Assembly (NCBI GenBank): GCA_028713675.1
Contig: JAQTNV010000070.1
Span: 1-16,644, forward strand
DNA from: a bacterium
GTDB lineage: Bacteria; Desulfobacterota; JAPLJL01
DNA: 16,644 nucleotides
Direction of reading: 5' to 3'
Positions 7,386 through 13,932 of this stretch are shown here, piece by piece. Under the pieces are notes generated by a model. That model worked only from the letters and a program-made list of their open reading frames with translations, did not search any database and was not told where the DNA came from. A program made the translations under genes and the position numbers. Within the stretch, counting starts at the first letter, position 1. Every line of letters starts with the position of its first letter.

Positions 7386-8360
7386 ATGCTTTGGAATGAA
7401 ATAATCGGACATTCGCGCGAGATCGAGATGCTGCGGAATGCGGCCGCCAACGGCCGCCTGGCCGCCGCTTATCTTTTCACGGGACCGGAGGGAGTGGGCC
7501 GCCGGGAAGTGGCCCGGGCCCTGGCCAAGGCGGTTTCCTGCCCGGAGGGAAAAGGGCGGGGGGATTTTTGCGATGTCTGCTCGGTCTGCCGGCGGATTGA
7601 CTCGGGGAATTTTCCCGAGGTGACTTTTTACCGCCCGGAGGAAGGGACGATCAAGATCGAGAAAATCCGGGAACTCAGCAAGTTTCTTTTTTACCACCCC
7701 GGGGAGGGTACCCGGAGGGTCATCGTGATTGACGGGGCGGAGAAGCTCACCCCGCAGGCGGCCAATTCACTTCTGAAAATATTGGAGGAACCCCCGGGCG
7801 GCGCGATTTTCATCCTGATCGCCCCGGGACCGGAGGGACTGCTCCCGACCATTGTCTCCCGCTGCCAGCGGGTGCTTTTTTCCCCTTTAGCCGGGGACGC
7901 GGTGGCCGCCTTTCTGGTGGCGAAGCTGGGGATGACCCCGCCGGAGGCGGGGGCGATCGCCGCCGCCTCCCAGGGCAGCATGGCCCGGGCCCTGGCCATC
8001 ACCCCCGAATCGCGCCGGGAGTTCAGGGAGCTGGCGCTCCGGGTCTGGCAGGAGCATGACCCGGAAGCCAAGTGGGGGGAAGAATTCATGTCCACCGACC
8101 GGGCGGAGCTCCTGGAAGAACTGGAATTCTTCCGGGGCCTGTTCCGCGACCTGATGGTCTGGAAGCTCGCGGCCGGCGGGGAGACCCAGGCCGGGGGATT
8201 GATCAATCCCGACCTTGAGGATCTGCTTACCCGGGAGCGGGAGAGCAGCTGGGAGGATATTTTCCGGAGACTGGCGACCCTGGAATCCACCATTTCCCTG
8301 GTGCGGGCCAACGCCAATCCGCGCCTGGCCGCGGACCAGCTCTTGCTGGGAGCCGGCTGA
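7386..8360 (+). CDS. holB: DNA polymerase III delta-prime subunit (clamp loader)
   Basis: Stator subunit of the clamp loader that places the sliding clamp on primed DNA. The 324 residues show a clamp-loader AAA+ fold. The P-loop region GPEGVGRR (33-40) has arginine where ATP-binding subunits have lysine, as expected for a delta-prime that does not hydrolyse ATP and which separates it from DnaX. A four-cysteine zinc module lies at C52, C62, C65 and C68 (FCDVCSVCR). DGAEKLTPQAANSLLKILEE (116-135) is the conserved Walker B-like stretch, and SRC (158-160) carries the arginine finger that acts on the adjacent subunit. The C-terminal third is divergent, as usual. A short GGAAA sits before the ATG, right after the hairpin formed by the heptamer arrays. 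ricT follows after 34 bases. Confidence 0.95.
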   Translation: MLWNEIIGHSREIEMLRNAAANGRLAAAYLFTGPEGVGRREVARALAKAVSCPEGKGRGDFCDVCSVCRRIDSGNFPEVTFYRPEEGTIKIEKIRELSKFLFYHPGEGTRRVIVIDGAEKLTPQAANSLLKILEEPPGGAIFILIAPGPEGLLPTIVSRCQRVLFSPLAGDAVAAFLVAKLGMTPPEAGAIAAASQGSMARALAITPESRREFRELALRVWQEHDPEAKWGEEFMSTDRAELLEELEFFRGLFRDLMVWKLAAGGETQAGGLINPDLEDLLTRERESSWEDIFRRLATLESTISLVRANANPRLAADQLLLGAG

Positions 8361-8394
8361 TCAGGAATGATAAGGGCAGAGGAGACCAAATCCA

Positions 8395-9351
8395 GTGGCG
8401 AAAAGAATAGTCAAAATTAAGGCCCGGCGGGTCGGGCAGATCTTTAATTACGACGCCAGCGACCTCGAGCTCAAGCGGGGCGACCGGGTCCTGATCGAGA
8501 CGGACAAGGGCCTGGGCATCGGCACGGTGGTGCTCGAGCCCCAGGCCGCGGCCGAGGAGGAGCCGAAGCGGGACAAGCCGCTGAAAAAAGTCCTGCGCCG
8601 GGTGAACAAGGACGACCTGGAGCGCGAGATCCGCAATACCGAGCGGGAGCAGGAAGCCCTGCGCTACTGCCAGGAGCGGATCCGGGAGACGGGCCTGACC
8701 ATGAAGCTGATCCAGGTGGAGAATTTTTACGACGGGAGCAAGATGATATTTTATTTCACCGCCCCGGACCGGGTGGATTTCCGCGAGCTGGTCCACCAGC
8801 TGGCCCAGCGTTTCCACACCCGGATCGAGATGCAGCAGATCGGGGTCCGGGACGAGGCCAAGCTCCTGGGCGGGGTGGGGATGTGCGGCCGGGTCCTGTG
8901 CTGCCAGGAATTTCTCTCCGAGTTCGAGCCGGTTTCGGTCCGCCTGGCCAAGGAGCAGGATCTGCCCCTGAACCCGCAGAAACTCTCGGGGCCCTGCGGC
9001 CGCCTGCTCTGCTGCCTTTCCTATGAAAAGGAGGTCTATCAGGAACTGGGCCGGGGGGTGCCCCACGTCGGGGAAAGGGTGCAGGTTTCCCAGGGAAGGG
9101 CGGAGGTGCTCGCCCGCAATATTTTTGACCGTCTCCTGAAGGTGCGCCTGGAAAACGGGGAGGAAGCGGAGGTGGCCATCGCGGATGTCCGGCCGCTTTC
9201 GAACGGCCGGCGGGAAAACCCGGCTTCCGGAGAGGACGCGGGGGATGTACTAGAGGAGAAGCGGCCGGAGCGGAGAAAACCGGACCGGAGAAGGCCGGAA
9301 GAGCGCAGAAAAGAGGAGAAAAAACCTCCGGAAGAAAAGCCGGGTTCCTGA
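8395..9351 (+). CDS. ricT: RicT/YaaT-type PSP1-domain protein
   Basis: PSP1-domain protein related to Bacillus subtilis RicT (YaaT), which with RicA and RicF forms an Fe-S-containing complex that guides RNase Y in RNA maturation. The domain spans about residues 4-215. The cysteine signature is clear: MCGRVLCCQEFL (163-174) and PCGRLLCCLSYE (200-211), giving C164, C169, C170, C201, C206 and C207. Residues about 265-318 form a highly charged Lys/Arg/Glu/Pro tail of low complexity. The start is GTG at 8395, with AGAGGAG (8378-8384) 10 bases upstream. The stop TGA shares its A with the metG ATG (TGATG at 9349-9353), implying coupled translation. The holB-ricT-metG-tatD order parallels B. subtilis. 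No RicA or RicF gene is visible here, so the partners are unknown. Confidence 0.92.
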   Translation: MAKRIVKIKARRVGQIFNYDASDLELKRGDRVLIETDKGLGIGTVVLEPQAAAEEEPKRDKPLKKVLRRVNKDDLEREIRNTEREQEALRYCQERIRETGLTMKLIQVENFYDGSKMIFYFTAPDRVDFRELVHQLAQRFHTRIEMQQIGVRDEAKLLGGVGMCGRVLCCQEFLSEFEPVSVRLAKEQDLPLNPQKLSGPCGRLLCCLSYEKEVYQELGRGVPHVGERVQVSQGRAEVLARNIFDRLLKVRLENGEEAEVAIADVRPLSNGRRENPASGEDAGDVLEEKRPERRKPDRRRPEERRKEEKKPPEEKPGS

Positions 9352-10886
9352 TGGAAAAATTCTATCTCACTACCCCGATTTATTACGTCAACGACGTGCC
9401 CCACATCGGGCATGCCTATACCACGGTGGCCTGCGACGTCCTGGCCCGCTACCAGAGAATGAACGGGCGGGAGGTCCTGTTCCTGACCGGGACCGACGAG
9501 CACGGTCAGAAAATCGAGCGGGCGGCCCGGGAGCGGGGGCTCGAACCGATCGGGCTGGCCGACCAGGTGGTGGAGCGCTACCGCCAGCTCTGGGTCAAGC
9601 TCAAAATTTCCAACGATGATTTCATCCGCACCTCGCAGGAGCGCCAGTACCGGGCGGTGGCGGAGATCTGGCGCCGGGTCAAGGCCAACGGGGATATTTA
9701 CCTCGGGGAATACGAGGACTGGTACTGCGTGCATGATGAAAGTTTTTTCTCCGGGCTCCAGGATGGAAAACCGGTTTGTCCCGACTGCGGCCGGCCGCTC
9801 GAGAAGATCAAGGAGGCGAGTTATTTTTTCCGGATGAGCAAATACCAGGAGAAACTGCTCCAGCACATCGAGAGCCACCCGGAATTCATCACCCCGGCGA
9901 CCCGGAAGAACGAGATTGTCAGCTTCGTGAAAAGCGGCCTCCGGGATCTCTCCATTTCCCGGACCACTTTCCGCTGGGGCATCCCGGTTCCGGATGATCC
10001 CGGTCATATAGTTTATGTCTGGTTCGACGCCCTGACCAATTATCTGACCGGGGCGGGATTCCCGGACAATGACCCCCGGTTCTCCCGGTTCTGGCCGGCG
10101 GACCTGCACGTGATCGGGAAGGACATCCTCCGTTTCCACTCGGTTTACTGGCCGACCTTTCTGATGGCGGCCGGCCTTCCTTTACCCCGCCGGGTATTCG
10201 CCCACGGGTGGTGGACGGTGGAAGGGAAAAAAATGAGCAAATCCCTCGGGAACGTAGTGGACCCGGGAGAGGTCGCCGAGCGTTTCGGGGTGGACGCCTT
10301 CCGCTATTTTCTCCTCCGGGAGGTTCCCTTCGGGCTGGACGGGGATTATTCCCAGACGGCCCTGGTGGGACGGATCAATTCCGACCTGGCCAACGACCTC
10401 GGGAACCTTTTTTCCCGGGTGCTGGCCATGGTGACGCGCTACCGCGGGGGAGAATATCCGCCGGCCGAGATCGGCCCGGAGGAAAAGGCCCTGATCGCGG
10501 CGGCGGAAAAAGCCCGGGATGAATATCACCGCCTGCTTCCGGAACTGGCCTTCCAGTCGGTTTTGATCGCGGTCTGGGAATTGGTCGGGGAGATGAACCG
10601 CTATATCGACCGGTCCGCTCCCTGGAACCTGGCTAAGGACCCGGAAAAGAAGGGCCGCTTGGACACCGTTCTCTTCACCAGCCTGGAGGCCCTGCGCTGG
10701 ATCGCCATGTTCGTTTCCCCCTTCCTGCCCGATTCCGCCACGGAGATGCAGAAGCAGCTCGGGCTCGTCGGGAGCGATTGGAATAAGGGATTTTCCTCCC
10801 TCTCGGAATGGCGGACTTCCTGGCCCCCGGGCCGGGTCCAGCGGGGCCCAGCGCTTTTCCCGAGGATAGAAGAAAAAAAGGTTTGA
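9351..10886 (+). CDS. metG: Methionyl-tRNA synthetase (short form)
   Basis: Charges tRNA-Met with methionine. The class I signatures are present: PHIGH (17-21) and KMSKS (294-298). FLTGTDEHGQKI (44-55) and the tryptophan-containing VYVWFDALTNYLTG (221-234) belong to the catalytic site. The anticodon-binding helical domain includes MNRYIDRSAPWNLAKD. In the connective domain the metal knuckle reads YCVHDE...CPDCG: C126, C143 and C146 are present, but aspartate (D129) sits where four-cysteine versions have the second cysteine. At 511 residues it ends after the anticodon domain and lacks the C-terminal OB-fold dimerisation domain of longer forms. It overlaps the ricT stop by one base. A stem-loop follows the stop codon. 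Confidence 0.97.
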   Translation: MEKFYLTTPIYYVNDVPHIGHAYTTVACDVLARYQRMNGREVLFLTGTDEHGQKIERAARERGLEPIGLADQVVERYRQLWVKLKISNDDFIRTSQERQYRAVAEIWRRVKANGDIYLGEYEDWYCVHDESFFSGLQDGKPVCPDCGRPLEKIKEASYFFRMSKYQEKLLQHIESHPEFITPATRKNEIVSFVKSGLRDLSISRTTFRWGIPVPDDPGHIVYVWFDALTNYLTGAGFPDNDPRFSRFWPADLHVIGKDILRFHSVYWPTFLMAAGLPLPRRVFAHGWWTVEGKKMSKSLGNVVDPGEVAERFGVDAFRYFLLREVPFGLDGDYSQTALVGRINSDLANDLGNLFSRVLAMVTRYRGGEYPPAEIGPEEKALIAAAEKARDEYHRLLPELAFQSVLIAVWELVGEMNRYIDRSAPWNLAKDPEKKGRLDTVLFTSLEALRWIAMFVSPFLPDSATEMQKQLGLVGSDWNKGFSSLSEWRTSWPPGRVQRGPALFPRIEEKKV

Positions 10887-10893
10887 GGTTTCG

Positions 10894-10925
10894 CCTGCCC
10901 GAGCTGATCGCTCGGGTCGGCCAGG
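10894..10925 (+). terminator. stem-loop after metG, possible transcript end without a T-run
   Basis: CCCGAGC (10898-10904) and GCTCGGG (10910-10916) form a perfect 7-bp stem with loop TGATC, starting 11 bases after the metG stop. CCTG (10894-10897) and CAGG (10922-10925) can extend it with an internal bulge. No T-run follows, so it is not a canonical intrinsic terminator; it could protect an mRNA 3' end or be part of a Rho-dependent site. Confidence 0.35.
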
Positions 10926-10927
10926 GA

Positions 10928-11081
10928 GTTTCTGGTTTCGGGTTGCAAACTCAAGATGAGAAGCCGAATCCTCCCGACCTCAAAAATAAAAAATTTATAT
11001 TATCTCCGAAACCGGCATTCTTGATTTTCAGTTTATACTCTCTGCTCTTTAACTCGAAACCATAAACCCGAAACTCGAAAC
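10928..11081 (+). repeat. metG-tatD spacer bracketed by inverted heptamer arrays
   Basis: At the left edge, GTTTCTG, GTTTCGG and GTTGCAA run in tandem (10928-10948). At the right edge, five 7-mers CTTTAAC, TCGAAAC, CATAAAC, CCGAAAC and TCGAAAC (11047-11081) are the reverse complements of GTTTCGA-like units. The arrays are therefore in opposite orientation, about 100 bases apart. The intervening sequence is AT-rich in its second half, with -10-like TATATT (10996) and TATACT (11034) but no good -35. It holds no gene I can support. Confidence 0.7.
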
Positions 11082-11093
11082 TTATTTTTGCCT

Positions 11094-11873
11094 ATGTTCA
11101 TCGACACCCACGCCCATCTGAATTTTCCGGACTTCGCTTCCGATCTTCCGGCGGTGGTGGAGCGCAGCCGGCAGCGGGGCGTCACCCGGATGATCGTGGT
11201 GGGGGCCGGCCAGGGAATGGCTGGAAATCCGGAAGCGGTAAGACTGGCCCGGGAAATCCCCGGAATTTTCGCCACCGTCGGGATTCATCCCCATGAGGCC
11301 CGGGAATTCACCCCCGCCGTCCGCTCCGAATTGCGCGCCCTGCTCCGGGAGCCCGGGGTGGTGGCGGTGGGCGAGTGCGGCCTCGATTTCTACCGCAACC
11401 TCTCCCCCCGGAAGGAGCAGTTCCTGGCCTTCGAAGCCCAGCTCGAACTGGCGCGGGAGACCGGCAAGCCGATTTCCATCCATTGCCGGGAAGCCCACCC
11501 GGAAACCCTAGAGGTGTTGAAAAACGCGCCGGCCGGAACCCTGAGAGGGGTGATCCATTGTTTTTCCGGCGGGGTCCCGGAAGCCCGGGAATATATCGAA
11601 CTCGGTTTCTGGCTGGGGATTACCGGGTCGGTGACGTATCCCAAGGCGGAAAAGCTCCGGGGCGTGGTCCGGGAGGTGGGCCTGCCCCGCCTGCTGCTCG
11701 AAACGGACTGCCCTTTTCTCACCCCCCAGCCGAAGCGGGGAAGCCGGAACGAGCCGGCTTACATCCCCTGGATCGCCGAGGAAATCGGGCGGATTCTCTC
11801 CGTTTCGGTGGAGGAAGTGGCCCGGGCAACCACGGAAAATGCGGAGAAAATTTTCGGATTGACGAATGAATAA
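11094..11873 (+). CDS. tatD: TatD-family metal-dependent hydrolase (DNase)
   Basis: TIM-barrel metal-dependent hydrolase of the TatD family. Members have 3'-5' exonuclease activity on DNA or RNA and, in some cases, D-aminoacyl-tRNA deacylase activity. The metal ligands are present: H6 and H8 (DTHAH), E94 (VGECGLDF), H130 (SIHCREA), H155 (IHCFSG) and D205 (ETDCPFLTP). The C-terminal RNEPAYIP and the NAEKIFGL end are typical, and 259 residues is the usual size. A TTG two codons upstream is open, but the ATG at 11094 starts the family sequence MFIDTHAHL. No recognisable Shine-Dalgarno sequence precedes it, and the heptamer array ends 12 bases before the ATG, so initiation may be weak or the transcript leaderless. 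Confidence 0.95.
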   Translation: MFIDTHAHLNFPDFASDLPAVVERSRQRGVTRMIVVGAGQGMAGNPEAVRLAREIPGIFATVGIHPHEAREFTPAVRSELRALLREPGVVAVGECGLDFYRNLSPRKEQFLAFEAQLELARETGKPISIHCREAHPETLEVLKNAPAGTLRGVIHCFSGGVPEAREYIELGFWLGITGSVTYPKAEKLRGVVREVGLPRLLLETDCPFLTPQPKRGSRNEPAYIPWIAEEIGRILSVSVEEVARATTENAEKIFGLTNE

Positions 11874-11883
11874 CCAATTTTAG

Positions 11884-11911
11884 GTTTCAAGTTTAAAGTT
11901 AAAAGTTCAAA
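11884..11911 (+). repeat. heptamer array after tatD
   Basis: Four tandem 7-mers, GTTTCAA, GTTTAAA, GTTAAAA and GTTCAAA (11884-11911), begin 11 bases after the tatD stop. Each starts with GTT. This matches the unit style of the arrays before tatD and before holB. The role is unknown. Confidence 0.7.
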
Positions 11912-11934
11912 AACCAATACCGAAGGCACGTAGG

Positions 11935-11952
11935 GCGAGGCTTTAGCCTTGC
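11935..11952 (+). repeat. small extragenic palindrome
   Basis: GCGAGGC (11935-11941) and GCCTTGC (11946-11952) pair over 7 bp with one G-T wobble around the loop TTTA, in the context GTAGGGCGAGGC. It is the same general type as the hairpins inside the element at 5088 and sits just before the larger element at 11963. Confidence 0.5.
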
Positions 11953-11962
11953 AAATAAAATC

Positions 11963-12036
11963 GGTAGCCGCAGCCTTTCCTTCGGACCCTGAGGATCCTC
12001 AGGACAAGAACCCGAACGGGTAGGCTGCGTTGTGGC
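11963..12036 (+). repeat. cloverleaf-like palindromic element, copy B (larger, diverged)
   Basis: The element begins with GGTAGCCGCAG, identical over 11 bases to the start of the element at 5088. Arms CGCAGCCT (11969-11976) and AGGCTGCG (12022-12029) are perfect inverted repeats. They enclose a 16-base palindrome, CCTGAGGATCCTCAGG (11988-12003), and a hairpin ACCCG-AA-CGGGT (12010-12021). The right end (TGTGGCT, 12031-12036 region) only partly matches the left. It lies 20 or so bases before the rluD start. Confidence 0.65.
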
Positions 12037-12057
12037 TCGACGTTGGGAGTGAAGAAT

Positions 12058-13029
12058 TTGAAAACCGAACCTCAGGTTTTGAAAGTTAATCCGGATGAGG
12101 CCGGGGAGCGGGCGGATGTCATCCTGGCCCGGCGGTTTCCCGAAATGTCCCGGACCCGGATCCAGAAGCTGATCGCGACGGGCGGGATCACCTGGGGCGG
12201 GGGCCGGATGCTCAAATCCGGGACCCGTCTCGCCGGCGGGGAAACCCTGGAAATCCGGGATTGGCAGAAACCCGCGGAGCCAGGTGAAGAAAAGCTGGAA
12301 CCCGAGTCGATTCCCCTTGAAGTGGTTTACGAAGACCCCCAGTTGCTGGTGGTCAATAAGCCCGCGGGCCTGGTGGTTCACCCCGGGGCGGGAAGGCCAG
12401 GGGGTACCCTGGCCAACGCCCTCCTGTATCGTTACCAGGACCTGCCGGAAGCCATCGGGGCGGACCGGCCGGGAATCGTCCACCGCCTGGATCGCTTCAC
12501 TTCGGGTCTCATCCTGGTGGCCCGGGACGAGTTTACCCAGCGGACCCTGAGTCGCGATTTTGAAGCCCGCCGGGTGAAGAAAGAATACCGGGCCCTGGTC
12601 TGGGGCGAACTCAACGAGGACGAACTCACGCTCCGGGGGAAGATCGGCCGGGACCCCCGTGACCGCAAAAAGATGGCCCTGGACGGGATCAAGGGCCGGG
12701 AAGCGGTTACCCGGGTCCGGGTCCAGGAACGCTTCCGGGGGTTTACCCTCCTCCGGATTTTTCCGGAAACCGGCCGCACCCACCAGATCCGGGTGCATCT
12801 GGCCGGGATCAAGCACCCGGTGGTGGGGGACCTGGTTTACGGGCGGGCCCGGAATCTCCCGGGCTCGGTTTCTCCCAAGCTCCAGGGAGCGCTGATCATG
12901 CTGCCGGGATTCGCCCTGCACGCCTACGCCCTGGAATTCCGGCACCCGGTCTCGGGAGAGATGCTGTCCCTGAAAGCGCCTCTGCCGGGGCCGTTCGCCG
13001 AGCTGATCAAACAATTATCGGTCCTCTGA
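12058..13029 (+). CDS. rluD: RluA-family 23S rRNA pseudouridine synthase (RluC/RluD-like)
   Basis: Converts specific uridines to pseudouridine in large-subunit rRNA. From the TTG at 12058 it has 323 residues: an S4 RNA-binding domain (about 8-70, including SRTRIQKLIATGGI), then the catalytic domain. VVNKPAGLVVHPG (98-110) is a family motif and HRLDRFTSG (142-150) carries the catalytic aspartate D145; TGRTHQIRVHL (238-248) follows. The usual HRLDKxTSG has lysine where this protein has arginine. I chose TTG at 12058 because GGGAG (12045-12049) lies 8 bases upstream; TTG at 12043 and GTG at 12049 are also in frame, without a suitable Shine-Dalgarno. Neighbour pgeF overlaps by one base (TGATG), as expected for a coupled pair. 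RluC or RluB-like specificity cannot be excluded. Confidence 0.9.
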   Translation: MKTEPQVLKVNPDEAGERADVILARRFPEMSRTRIQKLIATGGITWGGGRMLKSGTRLAGGETLEIRDWQKPAEPGEEKLEPESIPLEVVYEDPQLLVVNKPAGLVVHPGAGRPGGTLANALLYRYQDLPEAIGADRPGIVHRLDRFTSGLILVARDEFTQRTLSRDFEARRVKKEYRALVWGELNEDELTLRGKIGRDPRDRKKMALDGIKGREAVTRVRVQERFRGFTLLRIFPETGRTHQIRVHLAGIKHPVVGDLVYGRARNLPGSVSPKLQGALIMLPGFALHAYALEFRHPVSGEMLSLKAPLPGPFAELIKQLSVL

Positions 13030-13805
13030 TGAAAAACCCCCAAGAGATTTTTCCCGGGGCGGAATTGTCGCCCGCGGGTTTTTTCACCCTCACCGGGCTT
13101 TCCCGGTTTCCGGGTTTTGTCCACGGTTTTACCCGGAAGGTCCCGGATGCCGGAAAGCTCCAGGTCGCGGGGCGGAAACCGGTCTTTCTCCACCAGGTTC
13201 ATGGCCACCGGATTGTCGCGGTGGAAAAGAGCGCCGCGGGGCTCTCCCCGGAGGGCATTACCGAGGACAAGCGGGTTCCCGGAGACGCTCTGATCACCGA
13301 TGTGCCCGGGGTGATCCTGGCCATCCGGGTGGCCGATTGCCTGCCGGTGGTTTTCCTGGCCCCGGAAAAGGGGGTGGTCGGGATCGCCCATGCCGGCTGG
13401 CGCGGGACGCAGGCCCGGATAGCGGAAAAGCTGATTGCTCTGGGGAGGGAACGTTACCGGCTTGTCCCGGAAGACCTGTGGGTGGGCCTGGGCCCGGCGA
13501 TCGGGCCGTGCTGTTACCCGGTCGGGCCCGAGGTCAGGGAAGCTTTCCGGGTTGACTTTTCCGATGCGGACGATTATATAACTCTTGCATTGGATGGTTC
13601 GCTCCGGTTGGATCTGATTCAGGCCAACCAATCCCAACTCCGGGCTGCCGGGGTCCCTGCGGATCAAATCTTTCCCATTTCGCTTTGCACTTTCTGCCGG
13701 GATGATCATTTTTATTCCGCAAGAAGGGAAGGCGGAAAAGGGGGCCGGCAGGTGGCCTGGGTGGGAATGATCCCCGTAAGTGTTGCGGAGAAAAAAATTT
13801 TATAG
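13029..13805 (+). CDS. pgeF: PgeF/YfiH-family protein (LACC1-like, multi-copper-type fold)
   Basis: Member of the YfiH/LACC1 family. E. coli PgeF is reported as a peptidoglycan editing factor, and relatives act on purine nucleosides (phosphorylase/deaminase). The 258 residues carry the family metal site: H58 in FLHQVHGH (53-60), C104 in VADCLPV (101-107) and H121 in AHAGWRGT (120-127). GLGPAIGPCCYPVGPEV (153-169), LCTFC (219-223) and FYSARREG (228-235) complete the pattern. The ATG at 13029 shares its first base with the rluD TGA, so translation is probably coupled. rluD-pgeF adjacency is also found in E. coli. The actual substrate in this organism cannot be read from sequence. Confidence 0.94.
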   Translation: MKNPQEIFPGAELSPAGFFTLTGLSRFPGFVHGFTRKVPDAGKLQVAGRKPVFLHQVHGHRIVAVEKSAAGLSPEGITEDKRVPGDALITDVPGVILAIRVADCLPVVFLAPEKGVVGIAHAGWRGTQARIAEKLIALGRERYRLVPEDLWVGLGPAIGPCCYPVGPEVREAFRVDFSDADDYITLALDGSLRLDLIQANQSQLRAAGVPADQIFPISLCTFCRDDHFYSARREGGKGGRQVAWVGMIPVSVAEKKIL

Positions 13806-13811
13806 TATAAA
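13783..13811 (+). promoter_or_regulatory. possible promoter for the rho-rpmE-prfA group
   Basis: TTGCGG (13783-13788) and TATAAA (13806-13811) are separated by 17 bases. The -10 is good and the -35 is weak. The -35 lies inside the end of pgeF; the -10 opens a clearly AT-rich leader. Transcription would start near 13818 and leave a leader of about 115 bases. Confidence 0.4.
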
Positions 13812-13841
13812 TTTATATACCTGATTAAGCCTCAGCATATA

Positions 13842-13908
13842 TAAAAGGATAGTCTTTTAGGATCCCTCGTAAATTTGAGAAATTAATTTTCTTCCTGGCT
13901 TTTAGCCA
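13842..13908 (+). promoter_or_regulatory. structured AT-rich leader of rho
   Basis: Two small perfect hairpins lie in the leader: TAAAAG-GATAGT-CTTTTA (13842-13859) and TGGCT-TTT-AGCCA (13896-13908). The second ends seven bases before the ribosome binding site CGGAGG (13915-13920). rho is autoregulated through its leader in E. coli; whether this leader does the same is inference. Confidence 0.35.
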
Positions 13909-13932
13909 AACAACCGGAGGTAAAAGAAGAAT

